Shown here: positions 9,750 to 17,314 of the stretch, in pieces
Layout: each line of letters starts with the position of its first letter
How positions within the stretch are numbered: position 1 is the stretch's first letter
Origin: RYN-230 sp963782185
Lineage (GTDB): Bacteria > Actinomycetota > Actinomycetes > Streptosporangiales > Streptosporangiaceae
Length of the DNA: 64,000 bases
Assembly: GCA_963782185.1 (NCBI GenBank)
Contig: CAWAJB010000007.1
Span: 310,001 to 374,000 of the forward strand
Direction of reading: 5' to 3'
Made by a program: the position numbers and the translations under genes
Notes under the pieces: generated by a model
The model's database searches: none
Told to the model about the DNA's origin: nothing
Seen by the model: the letters and a program-made list of their open reading frames with translations, nothing else

Positions 9750-9770
9750 CACCCTGGTCAGGGTGATTCC
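9750..9770. promoter_or_regulatory. Inverted-repeat operator-like motif
   Basis: CACCCT-GGTC-AGGGTG followed by ATTCC: a perfect 6-bp inverted repeat with a 4-bp spacer, about 108 bp upstream of the LAL start at 9642. The same arms and ATTCC tail recur, reversed, at 12490-12510. A regulator-binding site is inferred from recurrence and position. Confidence 0.5.
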
Positions 9771-9778
9771 CGCACGGG

Positions 9779-12406
9779 TCAGAGCAGGCGAAGGTCCACT
9801 GCCCGCGCGATGGCCTCCGACCGTGATGCCACCCCGAGCTTCTGGTAGACGGACCGCAGATGAGTCTTGACCGTGTTGCGTGAGATATAGAGACTGGCCG
9901 CCATCTGCGGGTAGGTGCTGGTCGGCAGGAGCTTCAGGACGCGCAGTTCCGCTGCGGTCAGCGCCTCAGGCAGGCCGCTGCCGGGCCAGGGCGCATCGGC
10001 TTGGGCAGCGCGCACGTCAAGAGCCGCGCCGATGAGCTGCTGGGTGAACGGATCCTGCCGCAGCTGTGCTGGATGCCCGGCCAGGTAGCTCGTCACCTGG
10101 GGGGCCGTCGTGACCACCAGATTGAGGAAGCCCTCACGGCGGGCGGTGTCTACCGCTGCGTCAAGGATGCTGGCGGTCATGGGATCGCCGCGCTCGACCG
10201 CAGTGGCGGCCAGGAGTACCTGGCGGACCAGCGCGAGCCGCGGCGCGGAACCAGCCAGCGGCAGCGCCTGCAGAAGTTCCTGCGCGTGCGCGTGGTCACC
10301 GGAGGCGAGTGCGATCCTGGCCAGAAGCAGGCTGCGGCGGGCGGGCGGCAGCCCGGTGGCCAGCACAGCGGGAGTCTGCGGGTCGCCCAGTGACAGGCGG
10401 AGCAGCGCTTCCAGCTCATCCGCCCGCGCCATCAGCGCCGATCCGCTTTCCGGCAGGATCAACCGGGCCGAATCGACGGTGGCCAGCGCATCACGGACCT
10501 GCCCGCGGCCCGCCCAGATCGCGGCCCGGTCGAGCAGCGCCAGAAACTCAAACGGAGGCCGCCCGTGCTCCGATACCGAGAGCGCCTGCTCCGTGAGCTG
10601 CTCGGCGGCGTCGAAGTCCCGCTTCTCCAGCGCCAGGCCTGCCAGGGCCCGCAGATGGTCCACGGAGAAGAAATGCCGGTCGAATCCCAGCCGCCGGGCG
10701 TGCTGTGCAGCCGTCCGGGCAGCGTCTGCGGCCTGGGCCAGGTGACCTGACTCGAGCCAGGCCAGCGCCTGGGCGCCGGGCACCTGCACCAGCTTGACCG
10801 GTTCGGACAGCGCCGGGCTCGCGAGGGCCACGGCAGCCTCGCGGTCAACGCCCGCCAGGTCTTCCAGCCAGGTGTAGGCGCGCAGGAGGATCATGGGGAT
10901 GCTGGCGATCCAGTCGTCGCTGACCTGCGTCCGTTCCTGCATGGCCCGCGCCGCGTGGGCTTCCCTCACCGCCTCGTCCACCTGGCCGGTCAGCATGTGG
11001 TGCAGAGACCGCGCCGCCGCAAACCGGGCCGGGAATCGGGGCTGCGGCGGGGCTGGCGGCTGGGCGCTGGCCAGCAGATCCAGGTACACGCCAGCACGAG
11101 CGCTATCTCCGGACAGCAGCAGATCGATGGCCAGGCCCAGCAGCCGGTCCGGGGCGTCAGCCAGCACTGAGGCGGGCACGGTGCTCAGGTCCAGTGGTGG
11201 CGGCAGCGCCGGGTCGCGCAGGAAATCAGTCACGACACGGTCCTGCAGCAGAGCCAGGGCGCGGTCGGCCTGCCGCGCCGCGAGAAAGTGACGGGCCGCA
11301 TGCCGGGTGTCGGTCATCGACTCGAACCACTCGGCAGCCCGGAGTTGGAGGGCCTGCTCGCGGGTCCGGTCCCTGGCCCGCAGTTCGGCGCGCAGCAGCT
11401 GGCGCACCAGGTGGTGGTAGCGGAAACTCGTCCGATTCTCATCGAGCGGCACCAGGAACAGGCTGGCCGCATCGATGCTGCGCAGCAGCGCCGCCGCGTC
11501 CTGCCGCCCGGTGACCGCGGCGCACGCGTCCGCGGTCAACTCGCCCAGGATGGACGTGTCAAGCATGAACCGGGCCACCTCGGGGGGTTGCTGGTCCAGG
11601 ACCTCCGACGTGAAGTACTCGGCGATCGCGTGGGTGCGGACCTCCAGCGCCCGGCCGGCCTGCACCGGATCTGTGACGCCGCGCAGCGACAGCGCGGCCA
11701 TCTGCAGCGCCGCGGCCCAGCCCTCGCTTCGCTGGTGCAGCAACGCGGCATCACCGGCGGTGATCTCCACACCAAAGTTGGCCAGGAAATCCCGGCTTTC
11801 CCCGAGCGTGAAATGCAGGTCACGGTCGCGGAGTTCGCACAGCTCCCCGGCCATCCGCAGGCGGTGCAGCCGCAGCGCAGGGTCAATGCGGCTGGCCAGC
11901 ACCAGCTGGGCGGCGTCGGCCGGCCAGCGTTCCACCAGGTCGGTCATGCTCCCCGAGACCGCGGGAGCCGCGTAATGGAAGTCATCGACCACGATCGCCG
12001 TCCCGGCCGGCAGCTTGGAGGCATCGTTGGCGATCGACGCGGTGACATCCGGTGACACGGCTCCGTCCATCGCGAGCAGGTCGGCCGCGTCGGCGCCGAA
12101 CCCCGGTTCCGCCCCCTGCGGAGCCTCGATGAACCCGGTCCAGAACCGGACCGGGTTAGCGTCAGCCTCATCACACGACAGCCAGAACGTGACGTGGGGG
12201 GCCCGTGTCGCGGCCCAGCTGGACAGCAGCACGCTCTTGCCCGCGCCCGCCGACCCCACGACCACGGTCAGGCGCTGCCCGGCTCCGGTCATCAGCCTGT
12301 CATGCAGCGCCGGCCTGGTGATCAGTGTCGCGGGCAGCGGCGGCAGGCGGAATTTTCCCAGCGCGAACCGTGCGCCGCGCCCAGCTGTCGCACCCTCTGC
12401 TACCAC
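9779..12406 (-). CDS. LAL/MalT-like LuxR-family transcriptional regulator
   Basis: An 875-residue regulator with a GTG start. The P-loop is VGSAGAGKSVLLSSWAA, and IVVDDFHYA marks the Walker B strand. A helical TPR-like region follows, and a C-terminal LuxR HTH reads LTAAELRVLKLLPTSTYPQM and then ISRNTVKTHLRSVYQKLGV. It is the most divergent of the array: serine replaces threonine in the P-loop and the HTH lacks the xREREV wording. The upstream gap to the divergent small gene at 12573 holds the array's inverted-repeat motif. Confidence 0.87.
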   Translation of the reverse strand: MVAEGATAGRGARFALGKFRLPPLPATLITRPALHDRLMTGAGQRLTVVVGSAGAGKSVLLSSWAATRAPHVTFWLSCDEADANPVRFWTGFIEAPQGAEPGFGADAADLLAMDGAVSPDVTASIANDASKLPAGTAIVVDDFHYAAPAVSGSMTDLVERWPADAAQLVLASRIDPALRLHRLRMAGELCELRDRDLHFTLGESRDFLANFGVEITAGDAALLHQRSEGWAAALQMAALSLRGVTDPVQAGRALEVRTHAIAEYFTSEVLDQQPPEVARFMLDTSILGELTADACAAVTGRQDAAALLRSIDAASLFLVPLDENRTSFRYHHLVRQLLRAELRARDRTREQALQLRAAEWFESMTDTRHAARHFLAARQADRALALLQDRVVTDFLRDPALPPPLDLSTVPASVLADAPDRLLGLAIDLLLSGDSARAGVYLDLLASAQPPAPPQPRFPARFAAARSLHHMLTGQVDEAVREAHAARAMQERTQVSDDWIASIPMILLRAYTWLEDLAGVDREAAVALASPALSEPVKLVQVPGAQALAWLESGHLAQAADAARTAAQHARRLGFDRHFFSVDHLRALAGLALEKRDFDAAEQLTEQALSVSEHGRPPFEFLALLDRAAIWAGRGQVRDALATVDSARLILPESGSALMARADELEALLRLSLGDPQTPAVLATGLPPARRSLLLARIALASGDHAHAQELLQALPLAGSAPRLALVRQVLLAATAVERGDPMTASILDAAVDTARREGFLNLVVTTAPQVTSYLAGHPAQLRQDPFTQQLIGAALDVRAAQADAPWPGSGLPEALTAAELRVLKLLPTSTYPQMAASLYISRNTVKTHLRSVYQKLGVASRSEAIARAVDLRLL

Positions 12407-12489
12407 TTGTCCCCCAGCAGTCCCACCGGCAGCGATGATCGAAGCCTGCCGTTCCTAGAGTGCGGGCTCCCCGGCCGTCGATTCAAGGC

Positions 12490-12510
12490 GGAATCACCCT
12501 GGGGAGGGTG
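12490..12510. promoter_or_regulatory. Inverted-repeat operator-like motif between divergent genes
   Basis: GGAATCACCCT-GGGG-AGGGTG: the reverse orientation of the 9750 motif, again with perfect 6-bp arms and a 4-bp spacer. It lies in the 166-bp gap between the LAL gene (start 12406, minus) and the small gene (start 12573, plus), so one bound protein could control both. Confidence 0.5.
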
Positions 12511-12572
12511 AGGCCGCGGCCGCAGGCACCGGGCACGCTGATTGCACACCTGAACCAGGATGCTGAGAGGGG

Positions 12573-12791
12573 ATGGCGCTGGTGCGAATGTATGAGATCA
12601 CCTTCACGGGCCAGGCCGGCCCTGTCGTGGGCGCAGAATTCGACGACTGCGAGGTCATCCTGGGAGCGGGTACGACAACTCTGCGCGCCGACCTGCCGGA
12701 TCAATGCGCGCTGTCCGGGCTCATCCAGCGGATCGTCGGCCTCCGCCTCGAAATCACCCAGGTGCATCTCGTCGCACCACCTCTGACGTAA
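12573..12791 (+). CDS. Small conserved protein divergent from a LAL regulator
   Basis: A 72-residue protein with GAGAGGGG just upstream of the ATG. It reads MYEITFTGQAG, ADLPDQCALSGLIQRI, then LRLEITQVHLVAP. It resembles the 80-residue protein at 130-372 in length, strand/helix order and the LPDQ-AL-GL-R block. It has no signal peptide, membrane span or metal motif. Its head-to-head position with a LAL regulator and the shared intergenic inverted repeat suggest it is a partner or target of that regulator. That role is inference; I cannot name the family. Confidence 0.7.
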   Translation: MALVRMYEITFTGQAGPVVGAEFDDCEVILGAGTTTLRADLPDQCALSGLIQRIVGLRLEITQVHLVAPPLT

Positions 12792-13061
12792 TGACCTGCC
12801 CCCCAGGATTACGAGCCTCCCCCCAGGATTACGAGCCGTGGCGGCCCGCTGCCCGGCGCGCTCTCCTCAGACCAGCTGAGACTCCCAGGGTATTCAGCAC
12901 ACAGCTAGGTCATACCATTCACATTACCCATCGAGGATGAGGCCAGCCTGAAGCGTGCGGCGGGTTACCGGGCGTGATGATGTGCCTTCGGCGGGTAGTC
13001 ATTTCGCGTGCAGCGACCGCGCAGCAGGATTACGAGCGGGCAGCGTGGGAGTAGGGGTGAG

Positions 13062-13285
13062 ATGGCAACCGTACTGGTCCTGCTGGGAACGGCGGGCGCA
13101 CCCCTGCCGGTGGCCGGGCGCACGGGAATCTCGTCGGTGCTGATCGTCGGCGAGCGGGTGCTCGTGGTTGACTGTGGCCGCGGTTCGCCGTCCGCCTTCG
13201 CCGACGCGGGGCTGGACTTTTCCCGGCTGGAGGCGGTCTTCCTGACGCACCTTCATGCCGACCACACGGGTGATCTGGCCGGCGC
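13062..13285 (+). pseudogene. 5' fragment of an MBL-fold metallohydrolase
   Basis: Starts MATVLVLLGTAGAPLPVAGR and runs to the zinc-binding signature THLHADHTGDLAG near residue 70, the HxHxDH of metallo-beta-lactamase-fold hydrolases (ribonuclease Z/arylsulfatase-like subgroup). Immediately afterwards the frame loses all similarity. The other zinc ligands and the C-terminal two thirds are absent. The break coincides with the 3' truncation of an opposite-strand methyltransferase, so the piece is the product of a deletion or rearrangement and cannot be functional. Confidence 0.7.
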
Positions 13286-13494
13286 AGGAACGCTCGATTC
13301 TCCCGGGGCGGGATCCGCGAATTGGGATTGGCTTCCAGCCCCGCCTGGGCGGCGGCGCGGTCGGCGGCGAAATTATCCTTCCCGCCGAGCAGGTAGTCAT
13401 AGACCCGGGCCGGGTGCGGCCGATCCAATTGCAGGTCAACCTGCGGTTCCCCCGCGTCGGCGGGGTTCCCGTTTATCCAGTCATCCCTCGCCAT
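13270..13494 (-). pseudogene. 5' fragment of a YDYxLGGKDN SAM-dependent methyltransferase
   Basis: The N-terminal ~70 residues include RPHPARVYDYLLGGKDNFAA and RENRAFLRR. These are the hallmarks of the actinobacterial SAM-dependent methyltransferase family seen complete at 28238-29071 (RVYDYWLGGKDNYAADR, then NRAFLVRAVRYLA). Similarity ends straight after FLRR, at the junction with the truncated MBL gene on the other strand. The SAM-binding motif (DIGTGIP in the intact paralogue) is missing. Confidence 0.7.
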
Positions 13495-13580
13495 TCTGGT
13501 TTCCCCTGCCTAAGGCCCTAGGCCACGAGCACCCGATCGCGACTAATGATAGGCCGGTGCTCACGGCCGGCCGGGCCTGT

Positions 13581-13880
13581 TTACAGGCCGCCGAGCAGGT
13601 CGCGCAGCGCCTGGGTGTAGCTGCCTAGTGCCGCGCGGCCGTGGCCGGTGAGAGCGACCGTGGTGATGGACACGGTCCCGTTGCTGCTCTTCTCGCTGCT
13701 GATGTAGTCGGCTTCTTCGAGCTTGCGCAGGTGGATGATCAGGTTGCCGGGGGTGAGCCCGATCATGTCCTGCAGCCGGGTGAAGGAGAGCGTGTCGCCG
13801 TCGGGCAGGGCCGCCAGCGTCGCGACGATCTTCAGCCGGGTGGGGACGTGGATCAGCGGGTCGAGCTCGCCGGTGGTCAT
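13581..13880 (-). CDS. Winged-helix transcriptional regulator (ArsR/HTH_27-like)
   Basis: A 99-residue DNA-binding protein. PTRLKIVATLAALPDGDTLS opens the wing domain, and FTRLQDMIGLTPGNLIIHLR with KLEEADYI is the helix-turn-helix. It overlaps the stop of the upstream membrane-protein gene by 4 bp (ATGA), so the two are co-translated. In similar two-gene operons the regulator represses its own operon; the repeat cluster at 14564-14638 is a candidate binding region. Its signal is unknown. Confidence 0.85.
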   Translation of the reverse strand: MTTGELDPLIHVPTRLKIVATLAALPDGDTLSFTRLQDMIGLTPGNLIIHLRKLEEADYISSEKSSNGTVSITTVALTGHGRAALGSYTQALRDLLGGL

Positions 13881-14539
13881 GGCCGGACGACGCTGCGGCG
13901 CTGCTGCCAGACGATGACGGCGGCGTGGCCTAGGAGCGTGAGGCAGAGGCCGACGCCGGCGACCGCCCACGCCCCGGCCGGTCCCGCGGACAGGGCGACG
14001 GCGCCGGTGACGACGACGGCGAGCCCGATGCCGCAATTGAGCCAGTCAGCCCGTGCCGCCGTGATGCCCGCCCAGGCCAGCCCGGCGGCAATCAGCGGCA
14101 CCGTGACCGGGTACAGCCCCCAGACGACCGCGTTGCTCACGCCAGCGATAGCCATCGGGACCATGGCCGCGTATACGCCGATCCATATTGCCGCCAGGAC
14201 GGCGATCTCGGCCGGGCGCAGCCGGGATTTCCCGCTCAGCCCGGCGGTCGCGCGCCTGGCAACCGTGACCGTCGCGACCAGGTTGAGCAGCCCGAAGGCG
14301 ATCACGACGGGGATGATGGCGGCGGTCGGGTGCTGGTAGGGGTGCTGCCCGCGCACGTTTAGCCAGACCGCGCCGAAGACGGCCAGGACCACGACCGCCC
14401 TGATTACCAGGAGCCACGGCTGGGCGGGCTCCAGCTGGCGGCGTGCCTGCCGGGTGGTCTGGTCCAGCAGGGTGGCGGCCTGCTCGGGGCCGAAAGTGCC
14501 GCCGTTGCCGGCGGCCGTGGTGTCAGATGCGTGGTTCAC
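13877..14539 (-). CDS. Multi-pass integral membrane protein
   Basis: A 220-residue protein with six or seven hydrophobic segments after a ~45-residue cytoplasmic N-terminus (for example WLLVIRAVVVLAVFGAVWL and AAIIPVVIAFGLLNLVATVT), and a short basic tail, QQRRSVVRP. GTG at 14539 is preferred because AGGGGAG lies 5 nt upstream; an in-frame ATG at 14554 would place that Shine-Dalgarno inside the gene. It has no transport or enzyme motif. It is paired with the winged-helix regulator that it overlaps, a common actinobacterial arrangement of unknown function. Confidence 0.8.
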   Translation of the reverse strand: MNHASDTTAAGNGGTFGPEQAATLLDQTTRQARRQLEPAQPWLLVIRAVVVLAVFGAVWLNVRGQHPYQHPTAAIIPVVIAFGLLNLVATVTVARRATAGLSGKSRLRPAEIAVLAAIWIGVYAAMVPMAIAGVSNAVVWGLYPVTVPLIAAGLAWAGITAARADWLNCGIGLAVVVTGAVALSAGPAGAWAVAGVGLCLTLLGHAAVIVWQQRRSVVRP

Positions 14540-14563
14540 GGTGTCTCCCCTCATCGACTCTAT

Positions 14564-14638
14564 GCCATAAAGTAGACCCAGCTTTATGGCGCAAAGTCAA
14601 GGGCCTGAGCCCAGAACTTTATGGCGCAAAGTCAAGGG
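14564..14638. promoter_or_regulatory. Operator-like repeat cluster (ACTTTATGGC)
   Basis: Two identical 22-bp direct repeats containing CTTTATGGCGCAAAGTCA lie at 14582-14603 and 14617-14638. A third, inverted core (GCCATAAAGT) lies at 14564-14573. Within each copy, CTTT and AAAG form a short inverted repeat. The cluster starts 25 bp upstream of the membrane-protein/winged-helix operon start, where an autorepressor would bind. Confidence 0.6.
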
Positions 14639-14812
14639 GCGGCGGCCGTCGGCTGGCGGGCCAGCCGGGCCCTGCCATGCAACTGGGTTCGCATCAGGTT
14701 CTTCTCAGGCCGGGCCAGGCGTGGAAGACTTCATGATCGTTCAGCAGACGGGAATCGGGCTGCGGACGTGGGCGCATCCGGGCCGTCTCCCTAGGTGGAG
14801 AGGATGGGCACG

Positions 14813-14998
14813 ATGGCGTACTCATTACTGACGCTGGTTCGCGCACGCACCGGTTTGGTGGTGGTCCCGCTGGCCGCGGCCGCGCTCCTGGTAGGGGTGC
14901 CGGCCGCCGGGGCAAGTCCGGCGAAGCCGGCCATGGGCGCGCGCCTGGTGCGGCGCAGCAGCGGCTCGCTGGGGTCTCCGGGAAAGTGGATGCCCTGA
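14813..14998 (+). other. Out-of-frame signal peptide segment of the GH3 gene
   Basis: ATG at 14813 with GGAGAGG about 9 nt upstream encodes a signal peptide: a basic start, then the hydrophobic run TGLVVVPLAAAALLVGVP, ending in AAGASPAKPA. This frame closes at 14998. The catalytic beta-glucosidase frame is one position off and continues upstream as AQQRLAGVSGKVDALIGK, so a one-base indel between about 14920 and 14985 separates signal and enzyme. Confidence 0.6.
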
Positions 14999-17121
14999 TC
15001 GGGAAGATGACGCTGGCCGAGAAGTTCGGGCAGCTGGAGATGTCCGGGCCGACCGGCGCGAACGGGACGCCCGGCCAGACGCTGCTCGACGAGGTGCGCA
15101 ACGGTCAGGTCGGCTCGGTGCTCGACCTGGTGGGCGTGGCCAACATCAACCAGGTGCAGCAGGCGGCCCTGCAGTCGCGGCTGCACATCCCAGTCATTTT
15201 CTCCCTGGATGTTATCCATGGGTATAAAACGATCTTCCCGGTGCCGATCGCCGAGGCGAGTTCCTGGGACCCGGCCGCGGTCGGCAATGATGAGGCGATC
15301 TCGGCCGATGAGGCTACGGCGGACGGGATCAAGTGGACCTTCAACCCGATGGTCAACATCAGCCGGGACCCGCGCTGGGGGCGCGTCGTCGAGGGAGCCG
15401 GGGAGGACCCGTTCCTGGGTTCAGCGATCGCCGCGGCGAAGGTCCGCGGCTACCAGGGCAGCGACTTCAGCGCACCGGACAAGATGGCCGCGACCGTGAA
15501 GCACTTCGCGGGATACGGCGCGCCGGTGGCGGGCCGTGAGTACAACACGGTCAACATGTCGGAGCAGCAGTTGCGCAATGACTACCTGCCCCCGTACAAA
15601 GCGGCCGTGGATGCGGGCGCGGCCACCGTGATGAGCGCGTTCAACTCGCTCAACGGGGTGCCGGCCAGCGCGAACCCGTACCTGCTGAGCACGATCCTGC
15701 GCAAGGAGTGGGGATTCAGCGGCACGGTGGTGAGCGACTACCAGGCGATCCAGGAACTCATCGACTTCGGTTTCGCGACGAATGGCGCTGACGCCGCTCG
15801 GCTCGCCCTGACCGCGGGAGTGGACATCGAGATGGGCGTCCAGGTTCCGAGCCAGTTCGCTACCTACCCGGCCTTCGGGCCGGGACTGGTGCGCAGCGGC
15901 CAGGTCAGCCTGGCCATGATCAACAGCGACGTGCGCCATGTACTGACGCTGAAGTACCTGGCGGGCATGTTCGACCATCCGCTCACCGACCCCACCCGGG
16001 TGCAGCACGAGGAGCTCACCCCGGCCCACCTCGCCGCGGCGCGCGCCATGGCGGCTCGCTCGATGGTGCTGCTCAACAACAAGAATAATGCGCTGCCGCT
16101 GAGCACCGGCGCGTCGTCGGTGGCGGTCGTCGGGCCTCTCGCCAACGACCCCGCCGATCAGCTGGGGCCGGACGTGCCGATCGGGTACTCGATCGACCAG
16201 GGCAAGGTCGTCTCGGTGCTGGATGGCATCAAGGCTGCGGTGCCCGGCGCGACCGTGAACTACGCGCAGGGCTGCGACACCTCCTGCACATCGACCGCCG
16301 GGTTCGGTGCGGCGGTCAGCGCCGCCAACGCATCGGCGGTGACCGTGGTCGTGGTCGGCGAGCCGGCAGCCGACTCCGGCGAGGCGTCCTCGCGCAGCGA
16401 CATCAGCCTGCCGGGCCAGCAGCTCGCACTCGTGCAGGCGATCGCGGCGACCGGTAAGCCGTACGTCGTGGTGCTGATGAACGGCAGGCCGCTGACCATC
16501 AGCTGGCTCGCGGACAACGCGCCGGCCCTGCTCGAATCGTGGTTCCCCGGCACCGAGGGCGGCGACGCGGTCGCGGACGTGCTGTTCGGCAAGGTGAACC
16601 CGGGCGGGAAGCTGCCGATGAGCTTCCCCCGCGACGTCGGGCAGATCCCGATCTCCTACAACGAACTGCCGACGGGCAGGCCCTACGATCCGAACAACAA
16701 GTACACCTCCAGGTATCTCGACGTGCCCAACACGCCGCAGTACCCGTTCGGATACGGCCTGTCTTACACCACCTTCGCCCTGTCGAACCTGCACGTGTCG
16801 TCGGGCAGCATTCCGGCGAGCGGCACGGTGACGGTCACCGCGGATGTCACCAACACGGGCACCACGACTGGCGATGACGTCGCCCAGCTCTACGTTCACG
16901 AGTCGGGCACGAGCATCCTGCAGCCGGTCCGCAGGCTCGAGGGATTCCAGCGGGTCACCCTCAAGCCGGGGCAGGCGCAGACAGTCACCTTCAAGCTGGG
17001 ACCGGCCAACCTCGGCTTCTACAACAACCAGGGACAGTTCGCTGTCGAGCCTGGCCCGTTCGACGTGTACGTCGGCGACAGCTCAGTGGGCGGCCTGCAC
17101 GGCCAGTTCACCGTGCACTGA
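14986..17121 (+). CDS. Glycoside hydrolase family 3 beta-glucosidase
   Basis: A 711-residue enzyme body. The GH3 N-terminal TIM barrel starts DALIGKMTLAEKFGQLEM. KHFAGYG and NMSEQQLRNDYLPPY are typical GH3 blocks, and the nucleophile aspartate sits in GTVVSDYQAI near residue 250. The C-terminal sandwich domain follows, then a fibronectin type III-like domain over the last ~110 residues. It would hydrolyse terminal beta-glucosyl residues, probably outside the cell. The annotated GTG is only the first start left in this frame; the genuine start is probably 14813, out of frame. A stem-loop follows the stop. No sugar-transport genes are adjacent. Confidence 0.88.
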   Translation: MDALIGKMTLAEKFGQLEMSGPTGANGTPGQTLLDEVRNGQVGSVLDLVGVANINQVQQAALQSRLHIPVIFSLDVIHGYKTIFPVPIAEASSWDPAAVGNDEAISADEATADGIKWTFNPMVNISRDPRWGRVVEGAGEDPFLGSAIAAAKVRGYQGSDFSAPDKMAATVKHFAGYGAPVAGREYNTVNMSEQQLRNDYLPPYKAAVDAGAATVMSAFNSLNGVPASANPYLLSTILRKEWGFSGTVVSDYQAIQELIDFGFATNGADAARLALTAGVDIEMGVQVPSQFATYPAFGPGLVRSGQVSLAMINSDVRHVLTLKYLAGMFDHPLTDPTRVQHEELTPAHLAAARAMAARSMVLLNNKNNALPLSTGASSVAVVGPLANDPADQLGPDVPIGYSIDQGKVVSVLDGIKAAVPGATVNYAQGCDTSCTSTAGFGAAVSAANASAVTVVVVGEPAADSGEASSRSDISLPGQQLALVQAIAATGKPYVVVLMNGRPLTISWLADNAPALLESWFPGTEGGDAVADVLFGKVNPGGKLPMSFPRDVGQIPISYNELPTGRPYDPNNKYTSRYLDVPNTPQYPFGYGLSYTTFALSNLHVSSGSIPASGTVTVTADVTNTGTTTGDDVAQLYVHESGTSILQPVRRLEGFQRVTLKPGQAQTVTFKLGPANLGFYNNQGQFAVEPGPFDVYVGDSSVGGLHGQFTVH

Positions 17122-17137
17122 CCACTCGCGCCGCAGG

Positions 17138-17173
17138 CCAGTGCGGGAGCCCCGGCCGGGGCCCCTGCACTGG
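17138..17173 (+). terminator. Stem-loop after the GH3 gene
   Basis: CCAGTGC pairs with GCACTGG, and inside them GGG-A-GCCCCGG pairs with CCGGGGC-C-CCT: a long GC-rich hairpin 17 bp past the beta-glucosidase stop. It has no U-tract, as is common in actinobacteria. Confidence 0.6.
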
Positions 17174-17273
17174 AGGAAGAACAGGACATCTGTCCATGAG
17201 GGCTGGTCCTCTAGCTACTTCGACCTGAAGAACCCGGGCGGCCATGGGTGACTGCTGGTGGTGCGCGCGGGAG

Positions 17274-17314
17274 GATGGCCTCGACCCCTTGGGCTAGAAG
17301 GGATCGAGGCCATC
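17274..17314 (+). promoter_or_regulatory. Hairpin abutting the transposase start
   Basis: GATGGCCTCGACCCCTT (17274-17290) pairs with AAGGGATCGAGGCCATC (17298-17314): 17 bp with one mismatch and a 7-nt loop, ending at the base before the ATG at 17315. Such a structure could hide the ribosome-binding region from read-through transcripts, which is a known way for IS elements to limit transposase. Confidence 0.55.

Noticed and set aside
15421..16899. Long open frame of 492 codons on the minus strand
   Set aside because: It lies wholly antisense to the GH3 beta-glucosidase, is arginine/histidine-rich and has no family motif; an effect of high GC at third positions.
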